In this document: positions 45,105 through 55,552 of the stretch, piece by piece
Layout: every line of letters begins with the position of its first letter
Numbering within the stretch: position 1 is the stretch's first letter
From: Pyrus communis
Taxonomy: Eukaryota > Streptophyta > Magnoliopsida > Rosales > Rosaceae
Reading direction: 5' to 3'
Assembly (NCBI RefSeq): GCF_963583255.1
Contig: NC_084805.1
Coordinates: 6,312,327-6,376,326, forward strand
Length of the DNA: 64,000 bases
Translations under genes and position numbers: made by a program
Notes under the pieces: generated by a model
What the model saw: the letters and a program-made list of their open reading frames with translations, nothing else
Told to the model about the DNA's origin: nothing
Database searches by the model: none

Positions 45105-47177
45105 CTTGGATGTTCTTGAGCAGTTGCTCCTCCGGGACAGATTCTCTCGAGGGCTTTGCCAATCTTCTTCTCCCAGAGAGAGACAATCTCATTGAATGAG
45201 ATGGTGTTGGCAGGGGGCTTGATGTAGAGGATTTTGTTTAAGGTTCTTGGGTCATCCACTTCCCCAATTGTGTACGTCCCAATGCCATCTTCCTTGTTGA
45301 AAATTGCTGCAATTCAAACAAAACAAAAACCCCATTACATAAATGTGGGGTTATTGCAGCAACTCAAAGAAATTCAACCCCATAACTACTAATCTTTTTT
45401 TTTTTTTTTTTTTTCCTCTTTTGACAAAGTAAAAACATCAAATTACTACTCAACACAGAGGAGAAATCAAATTTGGATGCAAAAAAGGCAGTGGCAGAGT
45501 CAGGATTTTACATGAGGAGGGGCCTCACATAATATTAAAAAAATAGATAATGTTTACAAAAGGGTATAATACATGCTTGGAGTTGTGATCTAATTAAATT
45601 TTTTTGACGCGCTAAATGCTTTTTTCATGTTAAAATTAATCTTCCAATATCAAGTCAATATAGAGAGTAGTTAATCAAGATTAAAGAGGATTAAAAGAAA
45701 TTAACCTTCCAATATTAAGTCAATGAAAAATGCTAGGGGATCATGTTTTTAGACCATATGATTAGTGAAAAGTTAAAGAGAACACAAAGATTTACAAACC
45801 TTAACATAGTTTTGGGTTGAAAATTTGGAGGGCAAAATTCATGAAATTCAACAAGGGAAGGAGGAAAAGTTCAAAGTTTATTATTCTTTAGGTTGACAAT
45901 ATAAAAGAATATCTTTTAATAAAACTAAAGTAAATTTTAGATTTTAATTTTAAGAGTTATTGACATGTATACAAAATAAGAGTTAGATTTAGTTTTAGGA
46001 TGAGTGCCATTGGGTGAATGGAAAAAAAGACCTCTTGTTTTCATTATTGGTGAATAGAATTTAAAAGTTTTGTGTAAACTAAAAGATGTATAATACTAAG
46101 TTTATAAAAAAATAAATAAATATGTAATACTAAATATTTAGAGGGGCTTAAAGAGTGAGAGTAGGCCTAGGCCTATGCTAGGCATATATTGCCCCCGTCC
46201 TTGGAAAAAGTCATGCAGACATCAAATTTATGTGCAAGAAGGGCATAGTCTTGATCGACTGACCTAACCCACGTATACATAATAATTACTCATAGGTTGC
46301 TGAATAATTTACCAAAAGCCAAAGTGGGTTTTGTGCTGTAAATTGAAATGAAACGAAACCCTAGAAAATACATCTATTCAAAACCCATGTTTAAGTAGTT
46401 TGAGTTTTTACCCTTGGGATTTCCATCGCCCAAAATGACGACTTTCTCCCTAGGAGGAGAAGAAGCTCCGAGCTGGTTCAAAAGTAGGCAAGAAGTAACC
46501 AGCAAAGCAGTTGGAGGACACATAGGTGTAAGGAATCCCCTCAGCCTCCACAGCTCTGCGAATCTTGGCCTTGGTCTCAAATGCCGAATTGGCAGGCTCA
46601 ACAGCGTGAACTCGATCAACGTCGTTTCCAAACTCCGACGTGAAAAATCTCTGCAATCCAATTCACACATTCACAATCCCAATTTACAGAATAAAAATTT
46701 TACAAAAAACAGAGTCGAGATCACCACGTCGACTTGCTTGATAGCCTTCACCAAGCTCTCGTGATCGTACAGATCACTCTGCAAATTATAAAAAAAATAA
46801 AAAATAAAAAAAAAAACACACACAAATCAAGAAAAAACCCAATTGGCTAATCGATTAAAAAGCTAGAAAATGCTGCGGATTTTACGAACTAGGACGAAAT
46901 TGACGCCCATAGCCTTGAAGTTCTCGATGACTTTGGACTTTGCCAGGTTGGAGAGGGTAGCTTCTCGAACCAGAACGTAGGTGGGGTGCCTGGCCTTGGC
47001 GCTGGCCTCGATGCTGAATTTTCCAATGTAGCCCGTGCCGCCGATGAAGAGGATTTTGGACTTGGAAGCCATTGGGAAAGAGAATCGGGGTAATCGAAAT
47101 GGGGTGAGTTGGAGAGCGAGAAAGCGAGAGTGTCGAGGGAGAGGAGGAATAAGTCAGTGGCTGAGAAGTCCATTCAC
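45105..47177 (-). pseudogene. PCBER: PCBER pseudogene (gene 2)
   Basis: Same exon plan as genes 1 and 3, on the minus strand: exon 1 47072-46890 intact from MASKSKILFIGG; exon 2 46778-about 46714, whose second half and donor are deleted (coding jumps from DVVIST straight into intron 2 sequence); exon 3 46650-46412 with one extra T in the LPTL codons, shifting the frame; exon 4 45306-45105 two bases short in the ERIYVPEE region; exon 5 absent. The upstream extension (from 47173) is also frame-shifted. It cannot make a reductase. Upstream sequence (47364-47405) matches the region before gene 3, so it is gene 3's closer relative. Confidence 0.92.
45491..46204. mobile_element. 714-bp insertion in intron 3 of the PCBER pseudogene
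   Basis: Absent from the matching intron of gene 3. It is flanked by AAAAAGGCA (45482-45490) and AAAAAGTCA (46205-46213), a 9-bp target duplication with one difference. It starts GTGGCAGAGTCAGGATTTTA, wording common to a widespread plant repeat. No coding sequence or clean TIR; family not assigned. Confidence 0.5.
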
Positions 47178-47204
47178 CATTAACAAAACACATTTGATAT
47201 TGTT

Positions 47205-47330
47205 TATTTTTAACGAAAATGATATTTTTATTTTAAAATGTTACTTCTGACACTATTTACTTGCAACACTTTTTTATATTTTTTATTAAAACTCAAAATT
47301 TCAAGTCATTTTCATTATTATTATCTTTTT
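47205..47330. repeat. TTTAACGAAAA repeat family, copy 2
   Basis: Begins TTTTTAACGAAAATG and ends 'tcaagtcattttcatta', with 'attaaaactcaaaatttc' near the end as in copy 1. It lies in the promoter of the PCBER pseudogene and separates it from promoter sequence shared with gene 3. Confidence 0.6.
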
Positions 47331-47629
47331 TTTTTTTTTGGTAAGTGATCAAATTGGCTTTGGTTTATAGTGTTTAGGATGTGTGGAATGACAAAAATGC
47401 ATGTGAATAGCCTTTCTTTGTTAATATGATTTAAGTTTTTGTGGTAAAGTCTATTCGAATTTAGGCTCAAAATAAAAAAAAAATCCGTCAACTCCTTATT
47501 AATTATTAGCATATGAACTACACATATAAGACTAAAACGTATCTCTCCGTTAGCACATGAGGCTTGCATGTGAGACTAATTTAATCTTTTTAGCCTCACA
47601 TGTGAGCCTCACGTGCACGTGCTAACAAT

Positions 47630-47735
47630 TAATGGAAATGTGTTGTGCCTTTGTATAATGACATGAGTTCAAATCTCGTCAGTAGCTAATCGAACATCTA
47701 ATCTAACAAAATCTATCGTTTAACAAAAAAAAGTA
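47630..47735 (+). mobile_element. SINE-like element C
   Basis: Has a B-box-like GAGTTCAAATCTC, then 'aaatctatcgttt' and poly-A. The 3' end wording 'ctatcgttt' is shared with elements A and B, suggesting a common 3' module. No clear target duplication. Confidence 0.45.
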
Positions 47736-47739
47736 CTTT

Positions 47740-49580
47740 TGTTTGGAGTTCACTATTTTTTTAAGAAAAGTGTAAGTGCTTCTTGAAAAAACACTTGGAT
47801 TGCTTCGTGAGACTGTTTATTGAAGAAAGCACATAGCATCAATTGCTTCTTTCATAAAACATTTCAAATATTTTTTATATGATTGACCACCCCTAATTTG
47901 AATCATAAACTCGAATAGGAGAATTTGAACATGCTACTATGTTCTTAATTACTTGAGCTATAAACTGCCTTCAATTAAAATATAATAGCATAACATGTTT
48001 GCCTCATTTGAATTTCATACATACCTATACATATTACGACGTTGATTTTAGATGGAACTAGCAAGGGTGTTCGCTCGTTGCTACGGGATTGAAAATTCTA
48101 TTGAAAATTGTATAACATATAGAAGTTCTAAAAAATTTGTATAAATGTATATATAGTAGACAATAATGTTTACATACATGTACAAATTTATTTACAATTC
48201 TACCAATAATAAGAAACAAAATAGGTGTTCACGGGCGGAATAAAGCTTATGGTTATAAATTGTCAAATTCCATACATGTCAAACTTCATTTAGGAAACTA
48301 AAAACCATAAAGAATAAAGTGATAAACACACAAAGACGGTTGACAATATGAAACCGTTGCTTCACTAAAGAAACAGTATCAACAAAATCATTTTCTTTTT
48401 TTGCTGCAAAAGAAGAAGCAATAGTGAAAAGATCATATTTATTTCAAATTTTTAGGCAAAAAAAAGAAAAAAAAAAAAAAAAAGTAATACAGAATACACA
48501 TTTCAATAAAAAACCTAAAACCCATTTCACGTTTGTGGGTTTTCGATACTGCACAATTATATATGGGAAACAACATGCCTGTTAAAAGATCCCTAAACAA
48601 ATTTCTACTCCTTTTCGTACAGTTTTTCTAGAGCTAAACAGAAACCAACGATGAAGGCACATGTTGAGAAAGTATTGATGAAAACACATAGTACACATAC
48701 CTCCTTAAATCTTTCCTCCTTTTGCTCAGACTGTATTTGGAATAGATTATGACTTAGGCATCAACATTGGTACGTTTCAATTTGGCATGGGTACATTTCT
48801 AGACGATATCTTGGTACGTTTCAAGTTAGTATGGGTGCATATCCTATCAGCATTGGTACGGTTCACTTTGACATCGGTACGTTTCAAGTCATATTAGTAC
48901 ATTTCAACATGGCATGAGTATAATTCAAGTTAGAAATTAATATATTTAAATTTGATTTCAATTTAATATTAACATTCATATATCTCATGCCGAATGACAT
49001 TAATCTCATTCCAACTAATCCCTTTTGTCAACAACTTTTATGTAAATTATATTGTGCTACAATATTATAAAAGCACTTGTTTTTTGTTGCATACTACACA
49101 ACCATGCAATCAAACTAGAACGCAACAAGAGAAATGTAGCGTCCATGGTGTTTCCATCATGTTGGATTGGGTATTTCCATTTATTCTATTGCTGTAAGTT
49201 TTTTCTGTGATCAATGAAGTTTTATTATAAAAAAATAAACGTTAAAATTTCAAAAATTAAGAGATAATATTGATGATTTAATAGTTAATATCTATTAATT
49301 ATCTGACATGCCAAAAAACCTTTATTAACTAAAAAGATTAAGTGGAAAATCACATATAACATTTTTCATTTAGAAAAACAAAATAATTAAAATAAATTTA
49401 AAAATGCTTAGGTGTCTACTTGTGAAAGCGTCTTAATCAAAATTTTCAAGGACGCAAATGTTTAATAAGAAAAATTGTAGAAACGAGGTGGGGCATTCTA
49501 ATATTCTCTTAAAGAAGGGGCTTGGTTTGTGCAATTTAGAACCTGATAACAAAAGCATAACAAAAAAATTTCCAATGCCT
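47740..49580. other. Intergenic, no gene recognised
   Basis: The first 130 bp (47740-47875) resemble 57695-57815 upstream of PCBER gene 3, marking the extent of that duplication. The rest is AT-rich with poly-A tracts and array 3. No protein-like frame. Confidence 0.5.
48745..48925. repeat. GGTACGTTTCA array (array 3)
   Basis: Six to eight copies of GGTACRTTTC, some preceded by GCATGGGTACATTTC, at roughly 20-25-bp steps (about 43-45 bp for the doubled unit). Related to arrays 1 and 2. Confidence 0.7.
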
Positions 49581-49584
49581 AAAG

Positions 49585-50735
49585 TTAGGGTTGGACATGC
49601 GCAGGGCCGGACCTAATTTTGAAAGAACCAGATCTAACCCGGTCCGTTTGAAACGGACTGGTTCGGACCTGGTCCATGGGTTCTTGTGTGTTTTATTTAT
49701 TTAGTTTTTATTTTTTTTTATTTTTTTTCCGAAACCACCACCTTCCTCGACATCTCCACCTCCCTTCGCCAAGGCCATGTTGCCTTCTCCTTCAACGCTG
49801 AATCCCTGGAGTCCCAATTCAAGTAAAATGATGAGAAAAATCGAATTCGGAAATCATAGTTGGAATTCAGGGTTGAAAAGGCCACTGGGATCGGATTATG
49901 CACGAATTCAAAGCTACAGTTGGAATTGAGCTCAAGTTATGCACAAATTCAACCAAACATAAACTAAAAAACTGGAAGAGAAACAGAGAGAGAAGCTCAC
50001 AAATCATAACAAAATCAACCAAACAGCACCTAAAAATTCAAAAAATCGATCACAACGAGAGAGAGATCACCTCGAGATTCATCTAACGACGAAAAGCAGC
50101 AAGAGCCATGATCTTGATCCTACGAGCTCGAATCTCATCCATTGAGATATCGCTGGTAGTGATCAAAGAAGTGCAGGACTTGGTGGAAATGAAATCGCCA
50201 GAAACCAAGCTTCCTCTGCAACCCTCGATCTTGCTTCACTCCCAATCGTCGTCCAAACAACCTGCAAGTTCAAGCAAATGAATCAGAAGATATTAAAACG
50301 ATCGAAACGCAGAAACGCACAAATTAAAACGAAGCAGAGCCGAAGCAACCATGTGTTAAGCTGGAGACGGAAACGAAGCCATAGCCATAGCCATTGCTTC
50401 TCTCCCTCTAGCTCTAAAAACAAAGGTGTGCGGGAGAGAGAGAGAGATCGAGAGGAATGAGATTGTGAATCAACAGATTCGAAAAGGAGGACAGAGGGGA
50501 GGAGAGTATTCGAGAAGGTGTGAGAAAATATGAGAGGAATGGGAACATGTTACAAACGGGCCGGTTTGGGTATCTATTTTTTAAGACTTTTGGAACCGGT
50601 CCGCCCCTAAAATTTCAAAGGCCCAGCCTGGCCCGTCTTGTTTCTCTTTTTAAAAAATAAGAACCAGGCCGTACCCATCCCGAACCGTGATTACCCGTCT
50701 CGACCCATGGTTCCTATACTTGTTTGCCCACCCCC
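49585..50735. mobile_element. Possible hAT-like element with a decayed gene fragment
   Basis: Left part 'tagggttggacatgcgcagg' with 'accggtccgtttgaaacgg' phrases and right part 'ggaaccggtccgccc' to 'tttgcccacccccac' are rich in inverted GGTCCG/CGGACC motifs, as in subterminal regions of hAT-like elements. The middle (49.73-50.45 kb) has higher GC, frames in both directions and a GA-rich tract, and looks like captured but unrecognisable genic DNA. Tentative. Confidence 0.35.
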
Positions 50736-50835
50736 ACATAAACTGCCTTTTGAAAGCTCGGTCCTACTTCAAAAATCTACAAAGGGAAAAATTGTGAACC
50801 TAAATTAAAGCTTCTTCTCTCACTCAAAAGAAAAA

Positions 50836-50985
50836 GGAAGTTTTAACGAAACACTTCCAGTACTATTCACTTTTAACGAAAAACCACATTTTAACCTTTT
50901 CCTAGTACTATTAACTACACCTTTATTTGTCATTTTTCATTAAAACTAAAGTTTTTTTTTATTTTTTCGTTAGTTTTTCATAAGA
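50836..50985. repeat. TTTAACGAAAA repeat family, copy 3
   Basis: Begins AAGTTTTAACGAAACACTTC, repeats TTTTAACGAAAAACCACATT and ends TTTTTTCGTTAGTTTTTC. Best preserved of the three copies; its ends are inverted relative to each other. Confidence 0.65.
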
Positions 50986-51736
50986 AAAATGAAAACTCTA
51001 TATGGAAAAGAATTGAAATTATGCATAATGAAAAGTGGATCAAAACTCTAAATAGATTATCTTAATGCGTAGGAGATCATTGTTAGAATTCGGAAACAAT
51101 TGAAACTTCATTTTAAAACTTAATCAATTAATTTATATTTAAATGGAAAGAAAGTATTAGTCAGTTACACCTATTTTTTTAGTGTCGCTCCATTTCTCTC
51201 TTTGATTAAAAGCTTGAATTTTTACTTTCCTTCCATTCCCCTGCTGCATAACAGTTTAGTAGCTCTTGTTTACCTACAACAAATTGAAAACCATTTGGGG
51301 AAAACAACTAAGCCTTTGGTTATTAGATTTTTGATGGGCAAAGCAAGAAAATTACACATGACAAAACTATTAAAACTTTAAAACCCACTTCCCAAATCAG
51401 AACTAACTGGCTAATGATCATATTGGATATAAATTATCATCCTGAACAGTGCAATGGCTGATTTTTTTTTTTTTTTTTTTTTTTTTTGGGACATTCTAGT
51501 AAACTTTGCCAATAGAAGTTCAAATGAGAAACCAAAAAGTGAGTGGCTAACCCATAAAAGGTCAAATGAACTTTGCCAATAAAAGTTTTGAAGCAATTCA
51601 TTTTCAGAAACAAAAATCTGAAAGAGAACACATGAAGGGGAAACCAACTTTAAATTTCATACTATTTGCCATGTCCTTACCCATTTAAAATGCACTGAAA
51701 AAACAAAAGTCAGGACTACAGAACACGACCCTTTAA

Positions 51737-51855
51737 CATGCTCAGGTTCTCCACCTTATTAACTTTTTCCCTCTCCACTCACTAAAATTCTTCCTCAACT
51801 TTTAAGAAGTTATTGTGCAGTTTGTTATTGTACAGTTGCAAGTTTGCTCTGCTCA
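51737..51855 (-). repeat. Diverged duplicate of the kinesin-like exon
   Basis: Matches 52463-52572 in order ('ggttctccacc', 'aactttttcc', 'ttgcaa'). On the minus strand it would read a coiled-coil like the kinesin fragment but has an in-frame TAG and indels. It is a partial tandem copy about 720 bp downstream of its source. Confidence 0.7.
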
Positions 51856-52367
51856 AGAAAACACAGAAGTAAGATTTATAGATACATAATAAGAGAAATT
51901 CCTTATGTAATTAGCAACAATTCCAAATAAGAAGCTCACTCTGTAGATTGAAAATTGACTCCTTAACTGATGTACGGCGTAGCAGATTGAAATGAAATTA
52001 AACGAAAAGGGAAACTAATATATAGGGTCCACTATCTCCTAGTGTAAGGAGAAACCTATAAAACCCCAAAATCTCGTCTCTAGTACTAGCCTACAACATA
52101 GACAACTAAAAGAACAAAGCATAACAATCTCACAAAGAGAAAGGCAAAAAACTGATACAAAGAAACACTCTCAGAATTTTCATTAATAAAAAACGTCCGA
52201 CTTCTCCATCTTAGAGAAAGAGGTGGTATTTATAACCATTTTGTAACATACATTCAGAAATTAAAAAGGCAATAAAGTTAAAATGACAAAAAACTGAAAA
52301 TATAATAAAGAAAGTAAACCAATTAGCCAAAAAATGTCCAAAACGCCTTGGTTATTATTAGGAGCTA

Positions 52368-53500
52368 TTAATGGCTGTTATTAAGTTCTTCTGATTGGTT
52401 ATAGTTATTCCTTTTATCCAAATGATTCAATAAATGCACTGACGAACTAATCTGCATCATTAACATGCTCTGGTTCTCCACCATATTAACTTTTTCCTCC
52501 TCCACGCGCTTAAATTTTTCATCAACTGTTAAAGAGTCGCTGTGATGTTTACTATTGTACTGTTGCAAGCTTGCGATGTATTCTTGCAATCGTTTGCACA
52601 TATCATTCAGTGATGTTATCTAGGGGTGGAAAAAATTCCCAAAAATCCCGAACCGAACCGAAAAAATCCCGATCCCAAACCAAAAATTTCTCAAACCGAA
52701 ATTTCCGAAACTTTCGGGATGCTATCCCGAACCGATTCCAAAATTTCGGTATGAGATTCGGGATTGGCTTCTCGATATTTCGGGAATCCCATACTGAACC
52801 GAAAATATATAATATTAATTATTATATATATATATATATTATTCTTTTATAATTGATGCTAGTAGTTTCTAATTCATGCTCTGCAACCTGGAATGCCCTA
52901 CACCTTGCATATTTTTCATGTTTTGTTTGATATTCATGTGGATTTTATTATTGCTGCTGTCATGGTTGATGATTTTAGAAGGCTTGATTCTTTTGTCTCT
53001 CAACATATTGCAAAAATGGTTTAATTAATTTGAATTTTGACTATGATAAAAACAGTCAAGCATGTCAGTGTTCAATTAAATGGTAGTGTGAATGAAATGA
53101 AATTCCTAGTTCATGAATGTGTTCTTGAATTATATATTTGAAGAACAATTCATAATTTCATATTTCAATTTGGGATTCCCGATTTGTCCCAAAATCCTGA
53201 AAATATTTCGGGATTCCCGAAATTTGGGATTCCCGAAAATTTGGTTTGGGATTGGTCTTCAAATTCCCCTCCTGAAAAATTTTGATTTAGGATTCGGGAT
53301 ACTAGTTTCGATATGGTATCCCATACCGAACCACCTGTTATCTGCAGAGCTCCGAAAAGAATAATTTTCACATTAAAACATTTGTAAAGAAACTCCATAC
53401 CTGTCAACATGGAAGCAAAAGAAGGAAAAGAATGCATATTCGACTTTACCTTCTGAGTAACAGTTGAAAGCTCGCTTTCAACTCTCCTCTGCTCTGCCGT
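52368..53500 (-). pseudogene. Kinesin-14 (ATK1/KIN-14) coiled-coil fragment
   Basis: Minus-strand exon 53500-53450 reads TAEQRRVESELSTVTQK and is followed, after an intron ending CTCTGCAG, by ITSLNDMCKRLQEYIASLQQ then YNSK and FKRVEEEKVNMVEN. The intron junction and wording match the neck-proximal coiled coil of plant minus-end kinesins of the ATK1/KATA type (VNDMYKRLQEY...SLQQYNSK). The motor domain and N-terminus are absent and the frame ends at 52368 in unrelated sequence. A hAT-type element (52622-53335) is inserted at the splice acceptor. Possible further coiled-coil exons lie at about 53584-53637 and 53816-53890 on the same strand, but their phases do not clearly join. Confidence 0.65.
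52622..53335. mobile_element. 714-bp hAT-type non-autonomous element
   Basis: Perfect 8-bp target duplication TGTTATCT at 52614-52621 and 53336-53343. Starts AGGGGTGG and ends CCACC, with subterminal regions dense in TCCCGAA/TTCGGGA motifs in both orientations (52640-52800 and 53165-53330). No transposase. Removing it restores an uninterrupted acceptor and exon in the kinesin fragment. Confidence 0.85.
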
Positions 53501-54119
53501 CTGGTACACATATTAAAACATTTAATAATGTGGAGAAATTAACCAAACTCACCCACATTGAATGTCAAACCCACCTACAACCAAAATGCTTCTGGATCTC
53601 ATCAATTGTTCCGACTAGTTTCTTCACTCCTGTAACATAAGGCAAAAATACCCACATCAATACTACCTAAGCTCTGTAATTCCTATGGAAATCTTGCATA
53701 TAACCAACCTACTCTTTTCAAAAGAAATTCGATGTAATAAAAAAAATAATAAATAAATAAATAAAAGAGAGAGATTCTAAAACTTTGCAGCAGAAATAAA
53801 GAAAAAACAAAAACTTACCATGTCTTGTGACTTTAATTCCAATTGCGCTTCAGGCTCCTTGGCTTTTGAACCACCATGGTCACACTCATGAATCCATAAC
53901 CACGAAACCAAAGTCATTACTTTGACAAATAAACATAACCAAAAACAAAAACAACTAAAATTTTCAAATGGGTTGTCCCAAAAATTACCAACCGAGTTAC
54001 TGAAAACTGTGATATGGGGTCCGCAAACCAATTTGCACTGCTCCAACGAAGACCCAAGAGGAACCACAATTTGATTCCAATTAACAAAGAAGGAAAAACA
54101 ATAAATAACGGGTATATAC

Positions 54120-54251
54120 CTGTAAAAGAGTGACAAGTGCTGAGAGCGTGGTTGCCTCGGTCTGAAGCATCTGCAGCTTTCTCTCCAGCTCATTCGTATA
54201 CCTCACTTTCCTCTCCTTCCACCTCATAGCTGATTGCCTATTCGCTAAATC
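54120..54251 (-). pseudogene. bZIP transcription factor exon (group I type), isolated
   Basis: A 132-nt exon with TTTTGTAG acceptor and ACAG|GTATAT donor. It reads [20 protein letters not shown] then [20 protein letters not shown] and LLQ: the basic region and start of the leucine zipper of group I bZIPs (VIP1/RF2a relatives), which bind DNA as dimers. The family normally reads RILANRQSAARSKERK; here the first codons are altered (a T appears lost after GATT) and Ser is replaced by Trp in the basic region. No N-terminal or following zipper exon is recognisable nearby. It lies on the same strand as the kinesin fragment, 600 bp upstream of it. Confidence 0.75.
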
Positions 54252-54723
54252 CTACAAAACCAAAAAATTGAAAAACCACAATTTCTCATTCAATCATATA
54301 ACAATCCACAAAATTCAACACAAACACACAGAAGTAAAAATAAAAATTAAAGAGTGTTACCTTTCCCAACACAAACTTCAACCACAAAAATTTGCTAGAT
54401 AGACAAAAAGAAATTCACAAAATTTAAGCAAATGCAATTTCTAAAGATTTTGGACAACAGAAGGCCAATTTTCCCAGTTTAATTTTCATAATTACAAAAT
54501 AATTGCAAGCAATTTAATCAATAGTAGCAGAGCAGAAAAACCCCAACGCTACTACACAACAAATAACACACAAGGAGGCAACTGAAGCCGTCGAAAGCAC
54601 TCGTGAGGAATACTATCTTTATACACGTGTGTTCATGCTTAATAGTTGATACAACATTCACATACGTATTTTCACTAAACTACATGAAAGAGAAAATTTG
54701 ATTACTCAATGAATCAAAAGTAC

Positions 54724-55109
54724 GTTAGAGCATCTCCAAAGAAAATATCAACTCCTAGGTGAAGATGTTATTGTGCATATTTGACAACAACAATTCACGT
54801 GAATTGTTAAATCCTAGGTGGAGATTCTAATGTATAAATTTTACTTGAAAAATCCTTCCAACCAAAGTGTTATTTACTGATTGAATTTAAAGTCTTTGTC
54901 AGTAGGAGTCAAATTCAACGTCAACATCATACTTATTTTTTATTAGGTTCTACTCTCATTAAAGACGAATTTAAATCACATTACTGTTAGTCTCTTGTGA
55001 GGCTAAGCAGACCACTTCCCATTAATGCAGGTAATGTAAAATTATAACAGTCAAATTCTACATCTGTTGCATTTATAGAAATGGTCGTAAAAAATTTACA
55101 TGCTCTAAC
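54724..55109. mobile_element. Small TIR element with GTTAGAGCAT ends
   Basis: GTTAGAGCAT (54724-54733) and its exact reverse complement ATGCTCTAAC (55100-55109) bound 386 bp. A second ATGCTCTAAC lies at 55131-55140, so the right end is tandemly duplicated. GAGCATCTCCAA at the start is a frequent terminus of PIF-like and other plant MITEs. No coding sequence. Confidence 0.5.
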
Positions 55110-55456
55110 ATAACTGCATCCCCCTTATACATGCTCTAACATAACTGTCTATAGAAGAGTTTTCCAACCGAAATGAGAGAGACGTGTTAGCGTCGATAGC
55201 TAAACAAGGCACAAAAGGTTGAACCAAAACTCAAAAGAAAAACCAAACCAGAATCTGAAGGGGAAGAAATCTACAATCCATGTCTTTTCCGTCATTTTAC
55301 AATAAGGTAGTACAGAGAGTTGAACAAAGATGCGACAAACACAGATGCGACGAACAAAGATGCGACAAAGGGGGAAGTAGCCATCCCCATATGCTAGTTA
55401 TTTCCACACAACCTGAGATACATTAGTCATCAAACTACCTACTATTTATTTGCAAA

Positions 55457-55552
55457 GATAGCCAGTTTCACTCATATAAAACCATCAACACGCTTCCAAA
55501 TCTCGATAGCCAGTTTCACTCGTATAAAACCATCAACAGGCTTCCAAATCTC
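55457..55552. repeat. 48-bp tandem duplication abutting the stop codon of PCBER gene 3
   Basis: 55457-55504 and 55505-55552 are two copies with only two base differences. The second copy ends inside the stop codon (TCA on the plus strand, 55551-55553), so the 3'-UTR begins with two copies of the same 48 bases. Gene 1 has a single related stretch. Confidence 0.9.

Noticed and set aside
53816..53890. Frame reading HECDHGGSKAKEPEAQLELK as a further kinesin exon
   Set aside because: The composition is coiled-coil-like and a donor follows, but the phase does not join the next candidate exon (53637-53584) without a stop, so it is mentioned only inside the kinesin entry.
55329..55370. Regular GATGCGAC repeats as a possible CRISPR-like or minisatellite array
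   Set aside because: Only three imperfect copies in 40 bp in a plant genome; simple local duplication.
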